From Robertmurraya dakarensis (GTDB lineage: Bacteria > Bacillota > Bacilli > Bacillales > Cytobacillaceae): a stretch of 64,000 nt of DNA. Shown piece after piece: positions 33,182-42,558 of the stretch. Location of the stretch: positions 183,122 through 247,121 of the forward strand of contig NZ_LT707409.1 of the NCBI RefSeq assembly GCF_900156875.1, read 5' to 3'. The first letter of the stretch is position 1; each line of letters starts with the position of its first letter. The notes under the pieces were generated by a model. It saw nothing but the letters and a program-made list of their open reading frames with translations. It searched no databases and was not told the DNA's origin. The position numbers were made by a program, and so were the translations under genes.

Positions 33182-33307
33182 TTAAACAACTTTATCTTTC
33201 TTTTTATCTATAAAAATCGCACGTACTTCCTCTTTTGTTAACCCTAGATTCCGAGCTTCCATAATTAAGCTAATCCATTCCTCATCCAATTTGTCATTCT
33301 TTCCCAT
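33182..33307 (-). CDS. SinI-like anti-repressor peptide (2)
   Basis: This 41-residue protein starts at the ATG 7 bases after GGAGG; an ATG two codons earlier is too close to the site. The sequence KLDEEWISLIMEARNLGLTK, followed by EEVRAIF, is very close to the SinI/SlrA hook domain (L-x-EW-L--A---G-----VR-F). It is convergent with SinI-like gene 1 and upstream of the response regulator operon end, but has its own ribosome site. Confidence 0.8.
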   Translation of the reverse strand: MGKNDKLDEEWISLIMEARNLGLTKEEVRAIFIDKKKDKVV

Positions 33308-33422
33308 AGGCATTCCTCCCTATTTAATCTCCATTAATCTCTCTATTACGTTAATCATAAATGGCTAAGGTTAAAATTAGGTAAAGAGATAGAAAATTCA
33401 GTGATTTTTTCGTGCCGCTTAT

Positions 33423-34106
33423 CTATGTCAGGAATTTATATCCGAATCCTCTTACTGTAATAATATAATCTGGTTTAGAAGGGTTTCTTTCAATTTTCTT
33501 TCTTAATTTGCTGATATGAACAGACACCGTTTTTAAATCACCAACATCATATTCTCCCCAAATTAAATCATATAATTGTTCCGTACTGTATACTCTCCGT
33601 GGATTTGTCGCCAATAGAATTAAAAGCTGCATTTCCTTTGTTGATAAATGGACAGGATTTCCGCTGAGGGTAACCGTATATCGATCTAAATCAATGCGTA
33701 AATCCTTCCATTCAATGATGTGGCTATTTTTTTCACTAGAGGCTGAATGATTGCGGCGTAAGTTGGCTTTTACTCTTGCCATGAGCTCTCCCGGATCAAA
33801 GGGTTTTGTAATATAGTCGTCAGCACCCATTTCTAGGCCGCGTATTTTGTCACTTTGCTCTCTTTTTGCACTGATAAAGATCACGGGGATATGTATATTA
33901 GCAGATCTTAATTCTTCACAAATCCTAAATCCATTCATGCCAGGAAGGAGGACATCAAGAAGTATAATGTCCGGCATTAATTCCATGATTCCTGACAGAG
34001 CTTCTTCACCATCTGAAAAAGAAATGACCTTATATTCTCGTTCTAGATAAAGTGTTAATAGATTCCTTATATCCACTTCATCTTCGGCAATTAACACGGT
34101 TTGCAT
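33423..34106 (-). CDS. OmpR-family response regulator
   Basis: This 227-residue regulator starts at the ATG of MQTVLIAEDE, 10 bases after AAGGA; an in-frame GTG at 34130 would add eight residues. The receiver domain has the acidic AEDE, the phosphorylated Asp in ILLDVLLPG and the Lys in YITKPF. A winged-helix DNA-binding domain follows (STKEMQLLILL, TVRGFGYKF). The start overlaps the end of the sensor kinase gene by 29 bp, so they are coupled and are probably partners. Confidence 0.9.
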   Translation of the reverse strand: MQTVLIAEDEVDIRNLLTLYLEREYKVISFSDGEEALSGIMELMPDIILLDVLLPGMNGFRICEELRSANIHIPVIFISAKREQSDKIRGLEMGADDYITKPFDPGELMARVKANLRRNHSASSEKNSHIIEWKDLRIDLDRYTVTLSGNPVHLSTKEMQLLILLATNPRRVYSTEQLYDLIWGEYDVGDLKTVSVHISKLRKKIERNPSKPDYIITVRGFGYKFLT

Positions 34107-37100
34107 GTACTTCACATCCTTCATAATCACTTTCAGTATAAATAGGCAATGTAAAATAAAAAGAGCTGCCTTTTGTTTTTATGCTATTTGCCCATATAAT
34201 TCCTTTATGATAGGTTATGATTTCTTTTGCAATGGCTAGTCCTAATCCAGCATTCCTGAAAGAGTCATATTTTTCTTTATCACCACGATAGAAACGGTCA
34301 AAAATATAGGGCAGATCTTCAGAATGAATTCCCTCGCCGTTATCGTGAACAGCAATAACAAGGTTGTATTGATGACTGCTTTTTTCTTTACCTTCTAATG
34401 CAGCGGCAATCTCTTTAATATAATTCCGCTTTTCTTTATTCATTGAGAAAAATTCATCACATATCACAGTTTCAATTGTAATGCTGCCATTCTTTTTTGA
34501 ATATTTTATGGCATTTGAAATAAGATTTCCTAAAACCTGCCGAATCCGATCAAGGTCGATATGAAGGAACATCTGTTTATGTTCAGGTGAAATATAGGAA
34601 TCAAGAATAAATGCAATGTTATAAGGTGTAATATCGGCTTCAAATTCTCGTAAGAAATGATCTACAAAGTCCTTAATCGTAACTTGTTCCAAATAAAAAC
34701 TCGCCTGACCCGTCTCTAATTGAGAAAGATCATGCAGGTCCTGGATCAGACGGTCGATATACAAAGTCTTCTCATAAATGATGCCTAAATAATGGAGATT
34801 ATTAGAATCAATGACACCGTCCAACATTGCTTTCACATATCCTTGAATCGATGTCATAGGTGTGGCCAAATCATGGGAAATATTTGATAATAAATGACGG
34901 CGGGACAACTCCATTTCTAATAGTTTTTCTGTTTTAATTTCAATTTCGCGCGTTCTGTCCATCACCCGTTGTTCAAGCTCCTCATTTAAAGATGAGAGTT
35001 CCTTATTTAGCTTGTTTAACGTATGGCTCTTTTCAATTACTTCTGCTATCACTTTCTTTAAGGTAATTAATGTTTCTACGCGGGCTAATAGTTCTTCTTT
35101 AAAATACGGTTTAATCAAGTAATCATTGGCGCCTGATTGGAAGGCTGTCACAACGTCTTTTACTTGGCTTCGGGCTGTTAAAATCAGTACCGGCAGTTCA
35201 GTTAATGAGTAGTCCTTTCTTAGTTCTTTGCAGACATCATATCCTGATAATTTCGGCATCATGAGATCTAGAATCACAAGGTCGAAAGTTTTATCATGAC
35301 GAATAAGAGTAAGGGCCTCTTCTCCGTCTTTGGCAGCAACCAATTGATAACCATTTAAGTTCAAATGATTGGAGAGAATCTGAATATTGACAGGATCGTC
35401 ATCAGCGATTAAAACTTTCCCTTTTAAGGTACCTGGAATGGTTTTATAGGTACTCATTTCATCCAATTGTGCAGATTTCTTTTTAACTAGATAACGTGAA
35501 CTAGAAGGGGAGTCTTTTACGATCCCTTTAAAAATAGGCAAAGTGAACTCAACCGCAGTTCCTTTATCTTGAACCGATGTTAAGGAAACCTTTCCACCGT
35601 GCAGGGTTACTAGATTCTTAGTGATGCTAAGCCCAAGTCCAGTGCCGCCAAGCGATCTGTCTTTTGAATGCGCACCTTGTTCAAATTCATTAAAAGCGTT
35701 TTGGATATCCTCGGGGCTCATTCCGAGCCCTGTATCTGTTATCTTAATAACTACATTGTCTTTATTTATTTCACCTGACACTGTTACTGACCCAGCATCC
35801 GTAAATTTAACTGCGTTGCCGATGAGATTATAGAAGATTTGCTGTACCCGATTTTCATCAGCATATGCATATGGGAAGTCGGCCGGGAGCATATTGACAA
35901 GTTCTACGTCTTTCTTCTGAGTTAACGGTTCGATTAAAGTCATGACAACGTTGGCAGCATCTTGAAGTCGAACAGGACCAAGGTCTAGCTTTATTTCATG
36001 TGATTTAAGTTTCGAGTAATCTAGTAAATCATTTAATAGATTGGCCAAGCGCTGCCCGCTATTGATCATCAAGGATAGGTTGTATTTTAGAATGGGGTTT
36101 GGTTCTCCTGCCACTCCATCGCGCAAGGATTCGGCAATGCCAATCATCCCATAAAGCGGTGTTCTTAATTCATGCGTGGTATTTGCCAAAAATTCATCTT
36201 TTAGGCGATCTACTCGCTTTAAGTGCTCCAGCGCCATTTCTTTGTTGACAAGTGAAATTTTCTCGAATTTTTCTTTTTCCTTTTGAATCATTGAAAATCG
36301 ATCAGCTAGCGCAATGGAAAAGAGAAGCATTTCAATGACTGAACCGAACAATGAGCCATATCTAGTAAAAGTATTTACCGGTACAACTCCAGCATCAGCT
36401 AATGAAGTAAGCAGTCCGCTAAACAAGAAAAAGAACCATCCGAAAAACAAGAATCGTGCGGATTTATTTCCTCTTTTCCAGCATAAAATGGTAGTAATAA
36501 AAATAGCCACGATAAGAAAAGTGGTGGAAATCATGACAAGGTTTAGAGCTAAGGAATAGCTTATCATCAATATACCGATGAACCCTATATTTAAGACGGC
36601 AAGCAGGTTCAAGAACTGGCTCCAACCCTTAATAAATTGACGAACATCAAGAAACCTATTGACAAAGAGGGCGCCAGCAGCGTTTGTTAAAGCAAGTGTA
36701 AAGACAATGGATCGGTTATTCCACCATGGATTTTCCGGCCATAGAAACTGATAAGCAAAACCATGAAAGGTAAGTTGATTCATGCTAATCGCAATAATAA
36801 AAAGGGCATACCACAAATAACTTTGCAGCCTTAACGAGAAAAATAAAAATAAATTATAAATAATCATGACAAGAGTAGCACCGAAATATAGACCTAGTAC
36901 CGCATACTCTTTTAAACTTTTGACTTCAAAAGCTTCTCCTTTCCAAAGAACGACGGGAAGCTGCAGAGAGCCTTCGCTTTCTAATCGGACAAAATAAGTA
37001 CGAGTTTCTTTCATTGGAATCGTAATATTAAACGTGATGTAACGATGAGTTCGCTGCCGTTCATTGAATGGCAGTAAATCGCCGCCCGTTGAAACATCGT

Positions 37101-37458
37101 AACCATTCCCATTTAGTTCATATAAAGAAATGGAATCATGTGGGGCATAGGGGAATTCCAAAGTAAATTCTTCATCGTTAGAGGAATTGTCTATTTCAAA
37201 CATCATCCAGTAGACAGAATTAGAGTAGCCATAACTCGGAATACCATGATTATTACTTTTGAAATCTTCTGAAATATCAATGTCTAATATATCTTCAAAA
37301 CTTAGATGACCTTCTTTATCCTCCAATACATGCATATTAAGATGAATGTCATATTTTTCTTTACGATCATCTATTAATACGGCAGCGCCAACTTCACCTG
37401 TGTCATAGTGGATGAAAAAGAGAAACATCAAAATCCATAGAATTTTACTTGTCATCAC
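34078..37458 (-). CDS. Hybrid sensor kinase with two histidine kinase modules and an internal receiver
   Basis: This 1126-residue membrane protein has, in order, a signal peptide, an extracellular 7TMR-DISM ligand domain (about 30-185), seven helices (about 190-390), a first kinase core with phospho-acceptor TTHELRTPLYG (His near 429) and ATP site motifs NAVKFTD, DTGLGMS and GGTGLGLSI, a receiver domain with ADDDPVN and the acceptor Asp in LVILDLMMPK (about 729), a coiled coil, and a second kinase core with SNISHDLATPM (His near 860), NAIKYSK, DNGEGIH and NAGLGLAI. Both kinases look intact. The adjacent response regulator is the likely output. 7TMR-DISM domains often bind carbohydrates, but the signal here is unknown. 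Confidence 0.9.
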   Translation of the reverse strand: MMTSKILWILMFLFFIHYDTGEVGAAVLIDDRKEKYDIHLNMHVLEDKEGHLSFEDILDIDISEDFKSNNHGIPSYGYSNSVYWMMFEIDNSSNDEEFTLEFPYAPHDSISLYELNGNGYDVSTGGDLLPFNERQRTHRYITFNITIPMKETRTYFVRLESEGSLQLPVVLWKGEAFEVKSLKEYAVLGLYFGATLVMIIYNLFLFFSLRLQSYLWYALFIIAISMNQLTFHGFAYQFLWPENPWWNNRSIVFTLALTNAAGALFVNRFLDVRQFIKGWSQFLNLLAVLNIGFIGILMISYSLALNLVMISTTFLIVAIFITTILCWKRGNKSARFLFFGWFFFLFSGLLTSLADAGVVPVNTFTRYGSLFGSVIEMLLFSIALADRFSMIQKEKEKFEKISLVNKEMALEHLKRVDRLKDEFLANTTHELRTPLYGMIGIAESLRDGVAGEPNPILKYNLSLMINSGQRLANLLNDLLDYSKLKSHEIKLDLGPVRLQDAANVVMTLIEPLTQKKDVELVNMLPADFPYAYADENRVQQIFYNLIGNAVKFTDAGSVTVSGEINKDNVVIKITDTGLGMSPEDIQNAFNEFEQGAHSKDRSLGGTGLGLSITKNLVTLHGGKVSLTSVQDKGTAVEFTLPIFKGIVKDSPSSSRYLVKKKSAQLDEMSTYKTIPGTLKGKVLIADDDPVNIQILSNHLNLNGYQLVAAKDGEEALTLIRHDKTFDLVILDLMMPKLSGYDVCKELRKDYSLTELPVLILTARSQVKDVVTAFQSGANDYLIKPYFKEELLARVETLITLKKVIAEVIEKSHTLNKLNKELSSLNEELEQRVMDRTREIEIKTEKLLEMELSRRHLLSNISHDLATPMTSIQGYVKAMLDGVIDSNNLHYLGIIYEKTLYIDRLIQDLHDLSQLETGQASFYLEQVTIKDFVDHFLREFEADITPYNIAFILDSYISPEHKQMFLHIDLDRIRQVLGNLISNAIKYSKKNGSITIETVICDEFFSMNKEKRNYIKEIAAALEGKEKSSHQYNLVIAVHDNGEGIHSEDLPYIFDRFYRGDKEKYDSFRNAGLGLAIAKEIITYHKGIIWANSIKTKGSSFYFTLPIYTESDYEGCEVHANRVNCRR

Positions 37459-37664
37459 GAAACACCCGTCTTTCTGCCCGTTAAATAAGCTCTATGTATA
37501 AGTTCGATTAAAGAACAAATTTTCCTTTTTTTACGAGAAGTTGAGGATTTTGAAATCTAGTAAAATAGATATCTATTATGATAATGTAGAAATCAATGGA
37601 AATTAAGTTTTAGTACTAAGTTATTTATTTCCTTGAAAAGAGATATCAGCAAAGAGGTGGCATC

Positions 37665-38339
37665 ATGAAAGGTCGAACTCATTTAGCGGTGGGTTTAGGA
37701 ATTGGGATAATTGCTTCTGTTCGTTCTTCTCCAGAAGATATCCCGGTTATTTTAGCAGCAGCAGGAGTCGCTTCTCTTGCTCCAGATTTAGATGGAAGGA
37801 ACTTGTTAAATAGACGAGTGACGAAGACGGCGAAAAAAATTAAAAAGAGTGGCGTTTATATTGCGGCGGTGCTGATGCTACTGGCGTTGCTCTCGTTCTT
37901 TTTTGATTTCAGTATCCTGCCCTTTGTAGATAAAAATTGGTTTGGGCTGCAGAATAAGCTTCTTCTTTTTGCATGGGGTGTAGTGATTTTAGGGTTTTCT
38001 GTCAGGAGTCAAGAAACGCTAAAAAATATCCTTATGAGCATCATTGGATTGTTCTTGATGTATTACGCAGCGAATAATGAATTTTGGTGGCTGGTGATGT
38101 TTGCCTTATACATTGGCGTGGCAGGCTGGTTCGCTCATCGGGGAACGACCCATACTCTCTGGGCGCTGGTGTATTGGTGGTACATGAGTTTTTTAATGGA
38201 AAACAGCACAGCCGTGAACGGGTTGGCAGTTGTATCAACATTAGCTTATCTTTCACATATTGTCGGAGATATGATGACGGTAAAAGGAGTGAAATTTTTA
38301 TTTCCTCTTACAAAAAAGTCATTCAGATTTTTACGCTGA
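37665..38339 (+). CDS. YdjM-type metal-dependent hydrolase membrane protein
   Basis: This 224-residue protein has five or six hydrophobic segments. The histidines and aspartates typical of the YdjM/DUF457 family are present: RTHLAVGLG at the start, LAPDLDGRN, HRGTTHTLW and LSHIVGDMMT. The family is thought to bind metal near the membrane; the reaction is unknown. It starts behind AGAGGTGG and is monocistronic. Confidence 0.85.
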   Translation: MKGRTHLAVGLGIGIIASVRSSPEDIPVILAAAGVASLAPDLDGRNLLNRRVTKTAKKIKKSGVYIAAVLMLLALLSFFFDFSILPFVDKNWFGLQNKLLLFAWGVVILGFSVRSQETLKNILMSIIGLFLMYYAANNEFWWLVMFALYIGVAGWFAHRGTTHTLWALVYWWYMSFLMENSTAVNGLAVVSTLAYLSHIVGDMMTVKGVKFLFPLTKKSFRFLR

Positions 38340-38376
38340 TAAAGCCAGTTCCCCAGGTGAGGGGACTGGCTTTATC
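38340..38376. terminator. Bidirectional terminator
   Basis: AAAGCCAGTTCCCC / GGGGACTGGCTTT is a long stem and overlaps the stop codon of the convergent diguanylate cyclase gene. Confidence 0.85.
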
Positions 38377-39568
38377 CAGTTACTGGATGTGAAGATAATG
38401 CAATGTCTCCCGTATCTCCGCAGGAAATGCAATCTCTTCCATTATGTTTTGCTTCATATAGAGCCCTATCACAAAAAACATACAGAGTTTCTAAGTCTGT
38501 CTGTTTAGTAGGAATGAGGGTGATTACACCAATACTAATGGAATATCTTTCAGGAACTCCGTCAATTTTTGCCAGCTCCAGCAGCTCCCGTATTTGCTCT
38601 AACTTATTTGCTGTTTCCTTTTGATTTAGACCGGTGAATAGAATGGCAAATTCGTCACCACCATATCGCCCAAACAGGTCGTGTGGTCCTAGAAACCCAT
38701 TAATTCGCATGGAAAGGTCTTGAAGAATGCGATCCCCGGCTTCATGCCCATAAAGGTCATTAAATTTCTTGAAATAGTCGATGTCAAATAGAATAAAAGA
38801 AAGATAGGTTTGTTCTTTTACACAACGTGATAATGTTTCTTTTGCTCGTGTAATAAAACTTCTGCGATTTAACGTGTTTGTGAGATCATCATAATATGCC
38901 ATCCTAATGAGCTCATCATCTGCACGTTCCTTCAAGATTAAAATAAAACCCGTATTTCCTAGAATCATAACTAAAAATAGCGTTAAAAATGAAAGCGTTT
39001 GGATGAGCCCTGGAGTAAATAATCCCATTTCTTGCTGAGTTGTGAGTGCGACAATGCCTCTGACTAAGAATGACAGCGTAACGAGATAATAGAGAACCCC
39101 CATTAACTTCATTAATAAGGTCGAACCATTTCCACTCATTAACCGATAGGCGGGGAGGAAACACAATACTGCCGTACCGAACGAGGCAAAGACAATCCGG
39201 ATGAATTCATAGTTATAGAAAAGCAGGAGAAGATGAAAGCCTATTACATAAACAATCGTCAATCCCATATAGAACTTCTTTGTAACAGCTTGAAAGGAGC
39301 CTGTTAATTTTAAAATGGCAACGGCCTCTAATGATGAACCGATAAACAAAAAAGAATTTGCGATTGAAATGGTAAATAGGTCCGGTATTCCGCCTCTTAG
39401 AGCCAATAATAACCAAGCGCAGGCTTGGATACATTTTGCTAGGAAAAAAGTATTTAATATGGAGTCTCTTGTATGTTTCTGCCAATAGGCACTGATGAGA
39501 ACAACTGTGAATAAATGGCCGACTACTAATGTTAAGACAATTGTTTTCATATCGAGATATAATTCCAT
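38372..39568 (-). CDS. Membrane-bound diguanylate cyclase (GGDEF)
   Basis: This 398-residue protein has about seven hydrophobic helices in residues 8-215, followed by a GGDEF domain that makes cyclic di-GMP. The catalytic loop GRYGGDEFAILF is intact, preceded by FDIDYFKKFNDLYGH with the metal-binding Asp. No RxxD inhibitory site precedes the loop. There is no EAL domain. It starts behind GGTGAT. It probably influences motility or biofilm, as the nearby SinI-like peptides may do. Confidence 0.9.
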   Translation of the reverse strand: MELYLDMKTIVLTLVVGHLFTVVLISAYWQKHTRDSILNTFFLAKCIQACAWLLLALRGGIPDLFTISIANSFLFIGSSLEAVAILKLTGSFQAVTKKFYMGLTIVYVIGFHLLLLFYNYEFIRIVFASFGTAVLCFLPAYRLMSGNGSTLLMKLMGVLYYLVTLSFLVRGIVALTTQQEMGLFTPGLIQTLSFLTLFLVMILGNTGFILILKERADDELIRMAYYDDLTNTLNRRSFITRAKETLSRCVKEQTYLSFILFDIDYFKKFNDLYGHEAGDRILQDLSMRINGFLGPHDLFGRYGGDEFAILFTGLNQKETANKLEQIRELLELAKIDGVPERYSISIGVITLIPTKQTDLETLYVFCDRALYEAKHNGRDCISCGDTGDIALSSHPVTG

Positions 39569-39787
39569 TCTATCACCAAACCTGAACGTATATTAGATAG
39601 TCTTTATAACCTAGTTCTTTTGAACCTAATCAATTATACACCGCCCTTCACGAGAATAAAAGAATTATATGGAAGGATGAGGAAGGGAAAATTAGCTCTT
39701 TTAGAGAGGCAAATATAAGGAATTAAGGAAGTTATTTTGATAAAATAACGTATGCTCCATATTGGGAGATGAGTAGGGAGGGAGAGT

Positions 39788-40873
39788 ATGTTATATATTG
39801 TATTCGCGGTATTCATGGCGATATACTTCGTGATTTGTTTCTATGTTGGATACAATGGATGGGTTTGGCTTCGTGAAACCTTTTCCTTTCGTTATAAAAA
39901 GAGCTATTTCGCTGCCATTATCGCGATATCCTTGATGATTTTTTTAGACCGGTTGATTTCATCCAAAATAGTCGCTTTTATAGGCGGTTCGTGGCTTTTG
40001 ATCATCGGGTACAGTTTGATCCTTTTGCCGATTGCTAATTTGCTTTATTACCTGTTTAAAAATAAGGGTGCAAAAGTGTTAGGTGGAACTGTCATCGTCT
40101 TCTTTGTTTTTGTATTCGTGTTCGGCTCCTACAATGCTTGGAGTCCCGTAATCCGTACGTATGATATTTCATTAGATAAACCTGCTGCTCAGAAGGAACT
40201 GAAAATCCTAATGGTATCTGATTTACATTTAGGAAAAATTGTGGGCGAAAAGCATTTAAAGAGATTAGTAGATATTGTTAAAGAGAGAAAACCAGATATT
40301 GTCTTAATTCCCGGTGATCTTATTGATGATTATATTGAACCGTATTTAACTGACAATATGGGGGAAACGATGCAGAAGATTAGAGCACCACTCGGTGTCT
40401 ATGCCACATCAGGGAATCATGATTATTATGGCAATGATTTAGAAATCATTTTTGAAGAAATGGAAAAAGCCGGCTTGACAATGTTGGATGATGAAACAGT
40501 CCAAATTCTGGATAGCATTTACATTGTGGGAAGAAATGATTTAACAGATAATAACCGAAAAAGTATTGAGGAATTGGTGAAGAACTTAGACAAAGATAAA
40601 CCGATTATAATGCTCGATCATCAACCAGACCAACTGAGTGAAGCAAATACAAATGGTGTTGATGTTCTGCTCTCCGGCCATACACACGGGGGACAGGTAG
40701 CTCCAGCAAACCTCATTACCGGTATGATTTATGAAAACGATTGGGGATATTTGAAAAAGGGAGATTTGCATTCGATTGTGTCGTCTGGTTTTGGTCTCTG
40801 GGGTCCGCCTTTTCGTATTGGGACAAGAGCTGAAGTGGTTGAGATTAAAATAGAATTTGAGACACAGGAGTAA
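39788..40873 (+). CDS. Membrane-anchored metallophosphoesterase
   Basis: This 361-residue protein has four N-terminal hydrophobic helices (residues about 5-120) and a calcineurin-type domain with all metal-ligand motifs: SDLHLGK, GDLIDD, GNHDYYG and SGHTHGGQ. Homologues (YkuE/YpbG group) act on the outer face of the membrane, but the substrate is unsettled. It starts behind GGGAGGGAG. Confidence 0.9.
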   Translation: MLYIVFAVFMAIYFVICFYVGYNGWVWLRETFSFRYKKSYFAAIIAISLMIFLDRLISSKIVAFIGGSWLLIIGYSLILLPIANLLYYLFKNKGAKVLGGTVIVFFVFVFVFGSYNAWSPVIRTYDISLDKPAAQKELKILMVSDLHLGKIVGEKHLKRLVDIVKERKPDIVLIPGDLIDDYIEPYLTDNMGETMQKIRAPLGVYATSGNHDYYGNDLEIIFEEMEKAGLTMLDDETVQILDSIYIVGRNDLTDNNRKSIEELVKNLDKDKPIIMLDHQPDQLSEANTNGVDVLLSGHTHGGQVAPANLITGMIYENDWGYLKKGDLHSIVSSGFGLWGPPFRIGTRAEVVEIKIEFETQE

Positions 40874-40877
40874 CTAA

Positions 40878-40906
40878 AAAACCCCACAATTTGTGGGGTA
40901 TTTCCC
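40878..40906. terminator. Bidirectional terminator
   Basis: AACCCCACA / TGTGGGGTA stem with a 4-base loop, between convergent genes. Confidence 0.8.
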
Positions 40907-41347
40907 TTACCATCTATAAGCGTCTTCGCATGTATTTGCCTGTGGTTCGTAATAACAATGCTGTTTGAATTGACCAGCAAACGGTTGATCGTACCAGGTT
41001 GGGGGACAAGGAGCATACGGATTAAAATACCAGAGCGAATGCTTGGAAGGATGCTCTCTCCAGTAATTTATAACTTGTTGTGCTAATTTCTTTTCTACAG
41101 TTCTTGCGGGTTGGTAGAAAACATTCCCTTTTTGTACCGCTTCAAAAGAATAATTTCCTCCCTGCACTTGAAATATTACGTCTGATATCGAACGCACGTC
41201 TTTAAAGTCTAAACAATTAGCTTTTGCTCGATTGACAATGACATTTCCAACCATCAGCATTCCCATGCGCCCTTCACCTTCGGCTTCAGCTCTCATCATT
41301 CTGGCCATTAGCGCAACATCACTGCTGTTATGTTTTACCCTCGCCAC
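40907..41347 (-). CDS. Spore cortex-lytic/cell-wall hydrolase (SleB/CwlJ family)
   Basis: This 146-residue protein starts at a GTG behind AGAGGTGATG. The catalytic Glu lies in RAEAEGEGRMGM, followed by VGNVIVNRAK and the C-terminal aromatic block WYFNPYAP. It has no signal peptide, as in CwlJ, which acts in the spore coat layers during germination. The gerQ partner is not adjacent. This supports a spore-forming host. Confidence 0.85.
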   Translation of the reverse strand: MARVKHNSSDVALMARMMRAEAEGEGRMGMLMVGNVIVNRAKANCLDFKDVRSISDVIFQVQGGNYSFEAVQKGNVFYQPARTVEKKLAQQVINYWREHPSKHSLWYFNPYAPCPPTWYDQPFAGQFKQHCYYEPQANTCEDAYRW

Positions 41348-41579
41348 TTTTTCATCACCTCTAAAAGAATTGTATGATAAAAGCCAGCAAAAATGCTTTT
41401 ACATCCTTCAACAAATCGGAAGGAAGCTGCATGTTTTTACCGAAAATGATTCTGACTAGTTGAATAGTATCTTTTCAGTTATCATTATACGTATCACAGA
41501 CTATTCATTGTTTAGGGTACCTATGTTGCTTAAAAGAAAATATCACACTACATAATAGGATAGAGAAAGGAGTTTCACC

Positions 41580-41879
41580 ATGAAGAAGATTGATGAATAC
41601 TTTGAAACGGCGATGGAAGCATGGGGAATGATGCAGGAGACTTCCGGTGATGAAGGGGCAGAATGGGCAGAGAGATTCGAGCGCTACTTTTACGAATTTA
41701 TTGATGAATTGAAGAAGTGGTGGGGAACTCTTGATCATCAGCCAGCGAACATAGAGGAAGCGGAGGAGCTGCCCCAAATAAAAAAATGGATGGAGAGAAT
41801 CCCTGATCCTGTTCAATTGAACTTTATAACAGAATTAGAGGATATTATAGATGGGTTTGAAACAGAACGTTTTGACTAA
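41580..41879 (+). CDS. Small acidic hypothetical protein
   Basis: This 99-residue protein starts at an ATG behind GAAAGGAG. It is helical and acidic with many Trp (EAWGMMQE, GAEWAERFERYF, LKKWWGTLD). No signal, membrane helix or known motif. A strong terminator follows, so it is a separate unit. Confidence 0.65.
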   Translation: MKKIDEYFETAMEAWGMMQETSGDEGAEWAERFERYFYEFIDELKKWWGTLDHQPANIEEAEELPQIKKWMERIPDPVQLNFITELEDIIDGFETERFD

Positions 41880-41888
41880 GCTGTCGAA

Positions 41889-41930
41889 TGAGAGGGCCAC
41901 AACATTTTTGAGATGTTGTGGTCCTTGTCA
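41889..41930 (+). terminator. Terminator after the acidic protein gene
   Basis: GGGCCACAACAT / ATGTTGTGGTCC stem followed by a short T-rich tail. Confidence 0.75.
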
Positions 41931-42015
41931 TGTTAAATATGAAGTTTTTTAAAAAAATGAAACCTGCCACTTCGCTGATGCATCTAACCAATAGATAAAC
42001 AAGAAAGGAGCGCGC

Positions 42016-42558
42016 ATGGTGAATATTACGAAAGAAGTGAAGAAAGCAATGAAAGGAAACTCATCTTCCTTTGAAAAGCTTATCCTTTCACATAAATTAA
42101 TGATGTACCGCGTTAGTCGTACGATCCTTTCACGTGATGAGGATTGTGCGGATGCTATACAAGAAGCTATTTTGAAGGCTTTCCAGAAGATTCATACATT
42201 AAGAGAACCTCGTTATTTTAAGACATGGTTGATTCGGATTCTCCTAAATGAATGCCATCAAATCCATCGAAAGAGAAAGAATCTCATCCAAATGGATGAA
42301 TTAGCAGAACCAATTTCAAACGAAAATGGGTACGACAAAATAGAGGTAGTACAATTACTCGATATACTCCCTTCAGAAGATAAACAGCTTTTAAGACTTT
42401 ATTATATTGATGACCTATCCATTCATGATTTAGCAATTATTTTGGAACTGCCCGAAAATACGATTAAAACCAGATTACGGAGATCTCGTGAGAAAATTCA
42501 AAAAGCGTTAGCGAAGGACGAGGAGGTTAAGACATGGAAAAATGGGAACAGCAATTAA
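42016..42558 (+). CDS. ECF-type RNA polymerase sigma factor
   Basis: This 180-residue sigma-70 family protein has region 2 (CADAIQEAILKAFQKIHTL, then YFKTWLIRILLNE) and region 4 with the helix-turn-helix LSIHDLAIILELPENTIKTR. The start lies behind AAAGGAG. It overlaps the following anti-sigma gene by 25 bp. It resembles SigV/SigM-type envelope-stress factors. I see no clear autoregulatory promoter upstream. Confidence 0.9.
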   Translation: MVNITKEVKKAMKGNSSSFEKLILSHKLMMYRVSRTILSRDEDCADAIQEAILKAFQKIHTLREPRYFKTWLIRILLNECHQIHRKRKNLIQMDELAEPISNENGYDKIEVVQLLDILPSEDKQLLRLYYIDDLSIHDLAIILELPENTIKTRLRRSREKIQKALAKDEEVKTWKNGNSN

